From positions 5,456,001 to 5,520,000 of the forward strand of contig OY821751.1 in the NCBI GenBank assembly GCA_963682055.1: 64,000 bases of DNA. The letters run 5' to 3'. Source of the stretch: Primula veris (Eukaryota > Streptophyta > Magnoliopsida > Ericales > Primulaceae). The position numbers and the translations under genes are program-made. The notes under the pieces are model-generated. The model ran no database searches. It was given only the letters and a program-made list of their open reading frames with translations, and had not been told where the DNA came from. Positions 31,637 through 42,605 of this stretch are shown here, in pieces. How positions within the stretch are numbered: the first letter of the stretch is position 1; the number at the start of each line of letters is the position of its first letter.

Positions 31637-33137
31637 TGTTGGTTTTGGTACTATTTCGAACAAACAATAAAGTAAAGAACAATAAATAACAAAGACAGGA
31701 ACGCAATGGAAATAACAATTTATTTCTCACAATTGGAATATAAATTACAATTCCTGACTCGTACAGAAATTAAATAACGCTAATTAAAATTCCAGACAGA
31801 TTAATATAAATTATTAAACTGTTGGACTGTTTTGTAATAAAACAAACTGCCGGACTGTTTCGTAATAAAACAAACTGCCGGACTGGTTTTAATAAAAAAC
31901 AAACTGCCGGACTGGTTTTGTATAAAACAAACTCCCAGACTGGTTTTAACAAAAATAAACTGCCAGACTGGTTTTGTAATAAAATAAACTGTCGGACTGG
32001 TTTTTAACAAAAAAACAAACTGCCGGACTGGTTTTAACAAATAAAAAACTGCCGGACTGGTTTTTGACAAATAAAAAACTGCCGGACTGGGTTTTGTAAA
32101 TGCTGGAAATTACAGAACTTACAGAATCGAAAGACTGAAAGTAAATAGTACTGAAATGTAAATACATAAAAGAAACAGTACAGAAAAGTAACGGTACTGA
32201 AATGAAATAAACAGAATGTAAATGACTGAAAAATAAATAACATAAATATAAAAGAAGAGGCAACTGCTGAGCAGTTTTCCTTAAACAATATTTCCCGAAC
32301 CACCTTTAAAGGTTTCTGGTTTCGGGACTTTGTTCCCAAGGTACAACTTCTATCTCAGAGTGGCTCGTATGGAAACCGGCACCGAACCACAGGTCGAGCT
32401 GTTGGTAGTGCGGTTCTCTCTCTCTATATGATGTTTATGCTGTGTTGTGTGTTCTGGTGTGTTGAAATGAGAGGGGGAGGGCTGCCTTTTATAGCCTCTA
32501 ATGAAACCATAGCCATAAATGTTGGTATTTAATTCTGGGAGTTACACCCCCCAGAATCCGCAGCATTTAATCTCATTCATTGCTGGCGTTTCTGTTGCTG
32601 GAAACTCTAGGGACTGCTTTTGTATTTTATACAAAACTCCCTATTCGGGTTTGGACCCAAGACCCAAGACCCAAGACCCAAGACCTGAGACCCGAGACAT
32701 TCCCCAAATCCAAATCCCAATCCCAAGCCCAAGCCCACGACCCGAGACACGAGACACGAGCGAGCGCGCGTGTACACACTAATACTCTTAGTTGTATGTG
32801 GACTTTGTTTGTTTAACAACTACATGGGTTGGCCTTCTATATATATTGTAAAATTGACCCTCAATCTTCCAATATGAGATTATTCTAAATGGTTTTCTCA
32901 TTAACCATTTCGTTTTCCAGATTTGAGCTTTCGGTAGCCCAACTTTGAAGCCACTTTGTATTCACACCCATTTTCCAAATAGGTCATGCGATATACCGTT
33001 GCGAAGCTCGTCACATGGGCTACTCAACCACATTGAGTATGGTATAAACAACTTAGCGCTGTCGCATGAAAAAATGACTCGAAGTTGGTCCAGTGACCAT
33101 TCAGAAACACCCATGTATTTCACATGTTTTTCCAACA
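31637..33137 (-). repeat. 5' LTR of copia copy 2
   Basis: 1501 bp, with the minisatellite at 31815-32095. Like the 5' LTR of copy 1 it lacks the 20-bp segment of the 3' LTRs. Confidence 0.92.
32837..32845 (-). promoter_or_regulatory. Probable TATA box of the copia 5' LTR (copy 2)
   Basis: TATATATAG on the minus strand, the same position as at 9271-9279. Confidence 0.5.
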
Positions 33138-35293
33138 GTTTTTTGTAAAATTATTACTAAAGTTATTTCTAAGAGACTTCCTTTGGTTCTACCTAAAATT
33201 ATCTCTATTAAGCAAAGTGGTTTTGTTAATGGTAGGAGATTCTGCTCTCCCAAGAACTTTTAAAACACTTAGGAGACACAGTTAGAGGGGGTAATGTAGT
33301 TTTTAAGCTAGACATGGGTAAAGCTTTTGATAGATTAAATTGGGACTTTCTGGATAAGATCCTTGTTGCTTTTGGCTTTGACAAAGCATGGATTAACTTG
33401 GCTTTAAAGTGTGTCAAGTTTGCTAACTACTCGGTCAGCATTAATGGTGTACGGTCATGGTTTTTCTCTTCTAGCAAAAGAGTGAAACAAGGAGACCCAC
33501 TATCACCTCTTTTATTTATTATTGCAGAAGAAGTTCTAAGCAGAGGACTAGAAGAGATAAATAAAAATGGTACACGTATTCCCTATAAAATCCCTCCTAA
33601 TATTTCTCACATACTGTTTGCAGATGATGTTTTTATCTTCACTAATGGTAGTAAATAAAACTAGATAAGCTCATGAGGTTTATTAATAGCTATGAATTAG
33701 TTTTTGGGCAACTTCTTAATAAAAATAAAAGTGTTTTATTAACTTACAATAAAAAAACTAACTGTCTTTTAAATAGAAATAGTATTATAGCTGCTGCTAC
33801 AGGCTTTATTGAAGGCACCTTCCCTACTAAATATCTGGGTATTCCCCTACACTATACTAAACTTACTTCTAGTATGTATGATCCTCTAATGGAGAAAATT
33901 AATAAAAAAGTTGCTAGCTTGAAAAGCTCTATTTTGTCATCTGGTGCTAAATTAACTCTTATTAAGCATGTGCTCTCATCTTTCCCAATGTATCTTCTAG
34001 CTGTTCTGCAGCCGCCTAAAACTACACCTGATAAAATCAATACAGCTTTTTCTAATTTCTTTTGGGGCTCCAATCACCACTGGATTAGTTGAATTTTTTT
34101 TACCAAACCTTTTAGTGAGGGGGTCTGGGAATTAGAGATACCAATGAGGTTATGAATGCTCTTCAAATGAAAATGAGTTGGAGATTACTTAATGAAGTAT
34201 ATCCCTGGACCACTTTTATGTACCAAAAATACTTGTCTCATTATATAAATTGGAATGGTCCATATATTCTCTCTCATCACTCTAATAATTAGAAGACTTT
34301 TGGTGCTAAATTTCCTTTACTTATTACTAATAGTGAATGGAGTATCAAAGAAGGTTATGTGAGTTTTTGGTATGAAAATTGGTCAGGTAAAAGACTTCTT
34401 AGTGATGAATTTTTTGTTGTGTTCCCTAATGTGCTCCTCAAGCAAGTTATACAGGGTGCCTCTTGGGACACAGACCTCTTGAATCTTATGGGAGGAAAAG
34501 CACTAACAGCTAAGGTAACACAACTCTCTATTTGCTTAAGAAATGGCACAAATATTAGGTACTGGCCTCTTGCCCATAATGGGGATTTAACTTCTAAAAA
34601 TGTCCATAACTATATCAGAACCAAAAAGTCTGTTGTCTCTATAGCTAAATATATTTGGAACCCATTGTTGCCCACTAAAATTTCTGTTTTCGTGTGGAAT
34701 TTATGACACAATGGCATTAAAGTAGAAGAAGATGTTAAAAAATATGGTATTTCTATGGCTACCAAATGTACTTGTTGTGCTAACCCTTCTTGTGACAGTA
34801 TTTCTCATCTTATGGAAGATAATCTCATAGCAGATAAGGTATGGAAACATTTTTATAACAACTTTGGTTTCAATTATCATGCTTTAGTGGATTGGAAAGT
34901 TAATGTTAATAACTGATTTAATAACTGTGATGGTACTCATTTTGGTAGAATTGCTGCTATTATGCCTCCTCTCATTTTATGGGAGATTTGGTTAAGTAAA
35001 AATAAATCCAAACATGATGGTATACCCATGTGTGCCACCAGTATCACTGCTAAAATTCTTAATTGGCTTAGAGATATTAATTTTCTTATCAAACATGCTT
35101 CCCCTGCTAAAAACTTTTAGAATATCACCTTGATAGGACTAGGCCTTTCTTTAATTAACTGTAGAGCTAAGACTCCCACTCTTGTGAGTTGGAAATGTCC
35201 TCCTTCGGGTAGGCTCAAACTAAATGTTGATGGGGCAACTAGATGCTCATGTGGATTAGGTAGTGGTGGTGTGATCAGAGACTGTAATGGCAA
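33138..35293 (+). pseudogene. LINE-A copy 2, 3' part, ending in a fusion with LINE-B
   Basis: The RT continues as in copy 1 (KAFDRLNWDF, KQGDPLSPLLF, FADD), with the thumb and the zf-RVT remnant, and has the same internal stops. The RNase H begins LNVDGA and runs to the Gly-Lys of DCNGK, where LINE-B sequence takes over at 35291-35296. The resulting chimeric RNase H frame (35130-35468) remains open for 112 codons across the junction. Confidence 0.92.
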
Positions 35294-35853
35294 AAATATA
35301 GCAGCTCTTTGGCATATTAGATCTATTATGAACGAGATCAAGAACAAACTAGAGGGAAAAGATTACCTGATGAATCATGTAGTACGAGAGGCCAATAGCG
35401 CAACAGATACTTTAGCAAATCTCGGCTGCAAAGAAGGAATCAAAGATTCTATAAAAAAGAAGATTTAATTTAAAAATTGTAGAAAATCATAGATTTGGAA
35501 GTCAATGGGCTTCCAAACCTACGGTTTTGATGTTAGAAGATGGTGAAAAAAGAGGGTACCTTCGTCGTTGCAGATATGAGCTTTCTCTCTCTTCAGTACG
35601 ACACTTACCATTCTCAGATAATGTATTGGAGGTTTAGCTACACAGTATATCTGGTCTGTGTTGGGTATTTACACAGGCGTTCTCAAACTTTTAGAATTAT
35701 TACATAAAAGTCTCTCAAGTTGTAAAACTTTGCTTTTAACCATTTTATTTCCCATTTTTTGTACTTTTAGTGTCGCTAATGGTGATGCTATTTATTTTCA
35801 TCTTCATTAATAAATAAAAATGTGGGTTTTCCCCATCATTTATATAAAAAAAA
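35294..35853 (+). pseudogene. LINE-B 3' remnant: RNase H C-terminus, 3'UTR and A-tail
   Basis: This matches 15331-15889 with few differences. RNase H end: VVREANSATDTLANLG, stop at 35468. Everything equivalent to 11730-15330 of copy 1 is missing here. Confidence 0.9.
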
Positions 35854-36353
35854 TATCGGTTTATCGTTAGTGATCCATTTACACTTAAGTAGGACTCTAG
35901 GAGTATAAATGTCCTTAGCGTCAAAGTTAACGTTTAGGGAGAATTGTTGTTTGGTACATAAAAAAAAGACTTAACAAAAAAAAAATTAGTGGATTTTTGG
36001 ATTTTAAAATTTAAAAATGTGGGTGTTTAACAAGTCAGATTATTCAGCTTCTGAAAATCTGATTTCTAGGCTGAAAAATCTAAAAAAATCCAGATTTTTA
36101 AAATCTATCTTTTCAGTGAATTCTCAAAACAGATTTTTAAATTCTGATTTTGCACCAAAAAAATTGTTAACAAACATAGCCTTAATCTCCAAAAAGCCAA
36201 ATTCTTAAATTTCTTTTAACATTTGATACCCATGTAATTTTAAAAGAGTATAATACCTTTGTTTTTCATTAAACAACATCTTACAATATCAAAACAAAAT
36301 ATTAATTCCAAAGACATATTTATCATAAATCACTCCCTAATTAATATTAGCAT
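35854..36353 (+). repeat. Second-unit counterpart of the right LINE-B border repeat
   Basis: Equivalent to 15890-16388. Its left partner was lost in the 3.6-kb deletion. Confidence 0.85.
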
Positions 36354-36537
36354 CATGTATTATGTGTAGTAGTATCGTCTATCGTATGTACTAGCATATG
36401 TAGTAGAATTATGTAATAGTATATACAGTAGCATCATGTCGTATATGTAGTAACATCTTGTATCTTATATAGTAACATCATGTAGCATATGTAGTAGCAT
36501 CACGTACGGTGTGTAGTAGTATCATGTATTATATGTA
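36350..36537. repeat. Degenerate minisatellite (second copy)
   Basis: Same TAGTAGCATCATGTA-like array as at 16385-16571. Confidence 0.75.
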
Positions 36538-37375
36538 GCATAACACTAATTAATTATCAGATTCCTCGATTACCAAAAAAAACCCTTACTTTAAACAAAA
36601 ATTTCATTTGTTTCAAAATAAAATAAAATAAAATAAATCATCAACATAATTAACGAAACAATACCCAAATTATAATTCGGAACATGTTTGAGTTTGAATA
36701 GATGTTGAGTTTTGAATCAATAACACCATAACAATTGAATAAATATGAATCATTATGCAAAGAATAGTTATAACTTATGAACAATAGATGTTGATTTTTA
36801 CCAAATTAAATTTTTAATCAATACCTCGATTTCTCCTTTTTCTCTCTAAAATTTTCATTGTGATGAAATAATTCAAAACTAAATCAAAGTGGGAAATAAT
36901 CATAATTGATTCAGAATCATAAGTAACTTACTATGTTTATGGCTTAAAATATGGTAAGTTTTTATCTTTTATTTAAGTCTAATTTTTTCTAAAAAATTAT
37001 AAGTTTTTATTATGCATGTGTAGATGGAGAGAGATATGATAGTTCAAAAGATATAATAGGTATATAATAAGTAACATGTACCTATCTTTAAGTGTTTTAA
37101 CGTATGTACTGTTCTCTAATTAAATACCATTTATATGTAGCTATTGATCATTTTCTCTAACGTTTACATGGAAAAACCGAAAACTTCGGATGATTAAACC
37201 AACTTTTTTCTCAATCTAATAATTATTTGAAACATCTTTGCTAAAAATGCGACCAACCAAACCATAAGCAATATTCAAAGAGATGATTTCTTTATCGAGT
37301 GATTCCAAATGTGAAACAACGGAAAAACTTGAGTTCGCTCTGAAAAATTGTAAATTATCATTATAACGCATATAT

Positions 37376-37843
37376 TGTAAGAATTAATCTAATTACCAAT
37401 AGTTACAATACATAAATTATTGGTCATTAGTGTGGTCTTTTGACATTCATAGGTTGTAATATTTATGACTTAGTGGTAATGAATGGTCAATTACAACATT
37501 TCATGTCTTAACATTATGGATGGTAAAGATTGATTCTACCATGATGGATGATTGAGATCGGAAATTCTTTTCATGAGTCATTTTCCCACCTATATAAATA
37601 CTCAAATCCGTGTTCAAGTCTTGAGACACATCAAAATTATAAGAAATAATATAGGTAAGGGAGAGAAACTCAACACTCAAGTCCGTGTTCAACTCTCGAG
37701 CTCACAAATATTCTCATGGTTCAATGTATGTGTTTCGACATACTTTTCGTAATGATAAATGTATTATCATATAGAAATATGATCCTAAATTATTATATTT
37801 ATAATGTTTGCAACATCATTATATAAGTTATAATAGACTTACA
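37376..37843. mobile_element. Solo LTR (second copy), 468 bp, TSD TATAT
   Basis: TGTAAG/CTTACA ends with TATAT at 37371-37375 and 37844-37848. Duplicate of 17413-17884. AT-rich spacer without genes lies on both sides. Confidence 0.7.
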
Positions 37844-38646
37844 TATATACCTAATCACTGGAAAAAGACGTACTTTAAATAACTTTTAAGAATTACACAA
37901 AATTACCTACAAATGATCCAAGTGTTACACCACGGGAATAAAGGTTATGTTATGATTCGAAAACTGAGAAAAGGCAGTGAACTTGTTAGGATGTAAACAA
38001 AATTACTAGCAACAGTGAAATTGTTACTAAAACAATAATTGGCCTAAACGTCGTTTGGCATTCCTGACCATATATATAGGTGTATGTTACCATGTTTGTT
38101 TTAGCTTGTATTGGGATGAGATTATGATAGATATGATTAGAAATAACGTCGGCATTGTTTGGTACGAAAAGTGAAGGGAAAACTATTAGTAACATGAGAT
38201 TAGAAATGATGAGAAATTGATTTATGTAGAGTAATATGGGGTGTGTGGTATTGAAAAATTGTGGTATTAGGAGTAAAGGGGGGTGTGATATATATATATT
38301 TTCTAAGTTTATTTATTATAGTTATAAATGTAAATTTGTAAAATAGTTCAACCCCAATAAAAAGCAAACAAACACTTCATTGATATTTCATGTATATATT
38401 ATTAATACCACATTCATTTGTTATACCGTCATAGTCCGAAGATATTAATAGTCTCGTTACAACTAATACTCCAAACCAAACGACCCCTAATTGTGATAAC
38501 CATACGTGCAAACATGTTCTATAAGGTTATGTTATTTTTACTTAAAATACTGCATATGGAGTTTTAATCATAACAATTTATTTTATAACCATGTCACTGG
38601 CATTGTAACAATTTTATGAAAGCAGCATCACCTGATCACCAAATTC

Positions 38647-39595
38647 GAAAAACATACATTTAGTGTACTATATTATATATGCTTTTAATTACGATTTAGA
38701 TATCAAACTATCAAAGTTAACAATTGACGTACTGAACTATCATAATATTCATAATTCAGGTACTGCCGTTATTTAGTTGAATGAAAATTAGGTTCACTTT
38801 TCATTTTTGGTTATATTTTTTGTAACTTGTATAACTTTAATCATGTATTTTTGAAACTTTACAATTTACAATATTTTTACTAAAACACATACATATACAT
38901 ACATAATAAGTATCACAGTTTAAAAGAAACATCTTATTTGACTAGTTTTTTTTTGTAAAATAAAAAATTATAATTTTTTATAAACTTTCTCTAAAACGAA
39001 ACTAAAGTATTCATGAAAAATATTATATTTGTTATGAAAAAAATATGAAACGAAACTAAAGTTTTAGATTTATGACATTAAAGAAAAAATTATTTGAGGT
39101 CATATCACTATTTCAATACTTTCATGAAAAAACGGTAAAAAAATTGTTATTATTTTTTATAAGTATTTATTTTTTATAAATAGAATATATTTGTTAAGTA
39201 TTTATAATTTCTTATGCATAAACATCATCTACAATTTATATTATTTGCAATAATATGTATATATGCATTATATATATATATTTCTACATACATTAATATA
39301 ACATATATATATATATATGTATTATATATACATATACATATATATTATATAATTATATATTTTTGAATTTATACTAAATGAGATATTTTAGAAAATTAAG
39401 GGTTATATTTATACAAGTTAAAAAAAAAAAATGACCAAAATAAAAACTGAAACTAAGTTACATCCAAATAAATTAACGGTGGTACATGAATTGTGAAGAT
39501 TACGATCGTTCAGTACATCAATTGTTAATTTTATTAGTCTAATAACTAAATCGTTAATAACAGTTAGTACAGTACATTAAATGTATTTTTTTTTC
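38647..39595. mobile_element. Long-TIR MITE (second copy)
   Basis: Duplicate of 18689-19628, differing mainly in A-run and TA-run lengths. Confidence 0.65.
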
Positions 39596-39876
39596 CGGAT
39601 TGTACACGAATGTTTATTTTATAGAATGATTGTAACCATATCATTTCTCTCTATTTTGCGTATAAAATTTGTTTTGACTTTTCATATTACTCTAAAATAA
39701 ATTTCACTATCATTTTGGACGTTTATAACCCTTTTATCAATAATGTTGAAGCATATCTGTTTGTCGTTAGTTATCCATTTACACTTAAGTAGAAGTATAA
39801 ATGTCTTGAGTGTCAAAATTAACGTTTCGTATCAAGCAGCTCAATATATCATTTCACATTACATTATTGAATATAT

Positions 39877-39896
39877 GGAACTTGGAAGAAACGGCA
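39877..39896 (+). promoter_or_regulatory. Conserved upstream block 2 of CP2
   Basis: Identical to the CP1 block. A TATA box (TATATAAA) follows at 40001-40008. Block 1 (TTAACGTTTCGTAT) lies near 39819-39832. Confidence 0.55.
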
Positions 39897-40078
39897 CTTT
39901 TTTGTTTATGTTTCCAGAGAACGTTATAATATTGCACAAAAGAAAATAAAATACAATAAGAATATTATCATTTTATGCGTGTTGACAAAAACATCAACTC
40001 TATATAAACCTCATGAAATAACTTATGCTACTCATAACATCACAAGTTTCACTTCTAGTTCTAAGTCATAACAAAACC

Positions 40079-41192
40079 ATGGGTTACACAAACAAGTGCC
40101 AATTCTCCTTCCTAGCTCTGCTAGTCATTCTAGGAACCTTGGCTTCACAAACCCAGAGTCGTTCTCTTCAAGAGACGTCCAAGCTAGAGACACACGAGCA
40201 ATGGATGTCTCGTTATGGACGAGTTTACGCAGACTCTGCTGAGAAGGAAAAGCGCTCCTTCATATTCAAGACGAATGTTGAATACATAGAAGCTTTCAAC
40301 AGAGAATCAAACAAATCCTACAAGTTAGGCATTAACAAATATGCAGATCTTACAAACGACGAGTTCAAGTTGCGTAACAGGTTCAAGAGCCATGTATGTT
40401 CTACTTCTGCATCGACCTTCAGGTATGAAAATTTGACGGCAGTTCCAGCCACCATGGACTGGAGGAAAAAAGGTGCAGTAACAGCTATCAAGGACCAAGG
40501 CCAATGCGGTAAGTTACACTACATTATAACACAAAAGTAATGAAGCTCAAGAAATTATCATATAACCGTTTTGACCATATTGTTTTTACAAAAACACAGG
40601 TTGTTGTTGGGCGTTTTCGGCAGTGGCAGCTATGGAAGGAATTACCCAATTGACAACAGGAAAGCTTGTCTCTTTATCCGAGCAAGAGCTAGTTGATTGT
40701 GATACTTCTGGCACAGATCAAGGATGTAATGGTGGTCTCATGGATGACGCCTTTGACTTCATTTTAAAAAACAAAGGTCTCACAACGGAAACAAGCTACC
40801 CGTATAAGGCAACCGATGGCACTTGCAATGCAAACAAAGAAGCAAGCCATGCGGCCAAAATCACCGGTCATGAAGACGTGCCTACCAACAGTGAGAGTGC
40901 GCTACTCAAAGCTGTTGCTAGCCAACCGATTTCTGTTGCAATTGATGCTAGTGGCAATGATTTCCAGTTCTATTCTAGTGGGGTCTTTACTGGACAATGC
41001 GGAACAGAATTAGATCATGGTGTCACCGCTGTTGGTTATGGAACTGCCGATGATGGAACCAAATATTGGTTGGTTAAGAATTCATGGGGCAGCTCATGGG
41101 GTGAAGAAGGATACATAAGAATGGAAAGAGATATCGTAGCTGTCGAAGGCCTTTGTGGCATAGCGATGCAAGCTTCTTACCCTACGGCGTGA
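40079..41192 (+). CDS. CP2, papain-like cysteine protease, two exons
   Basis: Exons are 40079-40508 and 40600-41192 with a 91-nt intron at the same phase-1 position; 340 residues. The N-terminal 143 residues differ from CP1 by only a handful of changes (for example A25T, L36 kept, V54A, L61F, A65T). Exon 2 carries many more, including Q200K, N209S and the stretch replacing SAD by ADD near 293-295. All catalytic and structural residues listed for CP1 are present (C146, H283, N304). The 3' flank resembles that of CP3 rather than CP1. Role as for the family: secreted or vacuolar proteolysis; the substrate is unknown. It appears intact. Confidence 0.95.
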
Positions 41193-42605
41193 TTTAAGAA
41201 AATCAAATTTAAACTCTATATGCAAATACATAATTATATATTACTGTGTCTTCTTCTTTGTTGCAGTCTTTTTATTTTTTCCGTTCTATGTAAAACTTAT
41301 ACTGGGTCATTGTTTATATATGCTGATCATGAATATTAATGTAAATTATGGAATGTTCTTATAACTTTGCTAGTCAGCTATACTTTCCCAAATTCGCCAT
41401 AAAAAGTTTTAAACTAAACAATAAGGCTAAAACAGCTAGAATACAGTTTAAACATGACAATTCAATTAACAAAATCTGGAATATAAATCATCAAGATTTT
41501 CAAGACCAATCCCTAGTTCAAACGGTTATATACACAGGTAGAGGTACGCCTAACCCTAGTTCAAAAAGAGATACATTATTTGTGACATAAACATGCCCTT
41601 CACGTACATAAAAAAATAAAAGATATCTTAAAGATCAACTGATGGTCTAAGCTTTGTTGAGGATAATTTTATTGAATTCACTCAGCCAAAATCAAGGAAT
41701 TTGTAAACTAGATCAATAAATTAAGTTAGCAAGACAATTTAGGAATGATAGTTGTTAGCTTAATATATCTCTTTTCCTTATTTTATTTTGATTACTAGGA
41801 TCATTTCCTTTTATATCCCGTAGGCTCGTACTTGATCTGAAACCACTTCACAAATCTTCCTAATAAGTAACTCACTGTTGGATCCAAAGGAGGGCCATCG
41901 GAGGCCACTCCCCACCTCCAAGAAAAATAAAAAATCGGAAAATCATTTCCTTTAAATTAAAATTTCTTGAAATTTTAATTTATATGCATCAAGTTCTCAT
42001 GATTGGATTCGATACACTCTTCTCTCCACCGCGACATTTCTGTATTGTGGTCTACGTACGTTGTGGAAGAGGAGTGACGTGTATGTGTATAAGTGGCTAT
42101 ATATACTATGCGGAGTTGATATTATAAATATATGTTATCTGCTAAGCATAGTTTTATTTTAATTTGGTAACAGGCTCCCTTTATTAATAATTCATAATAG
42201 TATTTTAACCATGGGACAAGCCCCCATGGCAGCATAAATCAATCGAATCCGAAAACTAAGCATAAATTTACGATCAAGAATATAAATCATTAAAAGTTAA
42301 ACTATTTGATAATTCAGAAAAATTCAACTCAATAATTATCTAATATATTCACTTTGAAATATTCCCTCCGTTCCATAAAAGTGCTAACATAATTTTGGGA
42401 TGCATTATTTTTATAACTTACTCCTGGTGATCATTTTTGAAAGTTAATCACATAATTGTACTCTATAAGATTACTTTACTTAATATAATTTTCCTAAATT
42501 GGTAAAGTAGTCTCAATGTCTCATGAAGGTATAATGTTCTTCTGCCATAACTTGAACACCAATCATTTTTTTGAATTATAAGACAGACAACAAAGTTACA
42601 AATAA
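41193..42605 (+). repeat. CP2 downstream spacer, homologous to the CP3 downstream spacer
   Basis: It aligns in order with 49346-50415: 3'UTR, CATAAAAAGTT block, TGTTGGATCCAAAGGAG block, TTCTGTATTGTGG block and GACGTGTATGTGTATAAGTGG. It also shares a TTCCATAAAAGTG block preceded by CTCC (42366 and about 50190), which resembles a Stowaway MITE terminus (CTCCCTCC..TTCC). This indicates that CP2-type and CP3 loci arose by an older duplication. No gene is seen. Confidence 0.7.

Larger units (their letters stand above)
24864..33137 (-). mobile_element. Ty1/copia LTR retrotransposon, copy 2, nested in LINE-A
   Basis: This 8274-bp element has the same ends, the same target duplication GTTTT (24859-24863 and 33138-33142) and the same target codon as the element at 1309-9571. 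LTRs lie at 24864-26411 and 31637-33137. It has its own stop codons in gag and in the protease region, but keeps YVDD in the RT. The presence of one insertion at one site in two large repeats shows that it was duplicated, not inserted twice. Confidence 0.96.
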
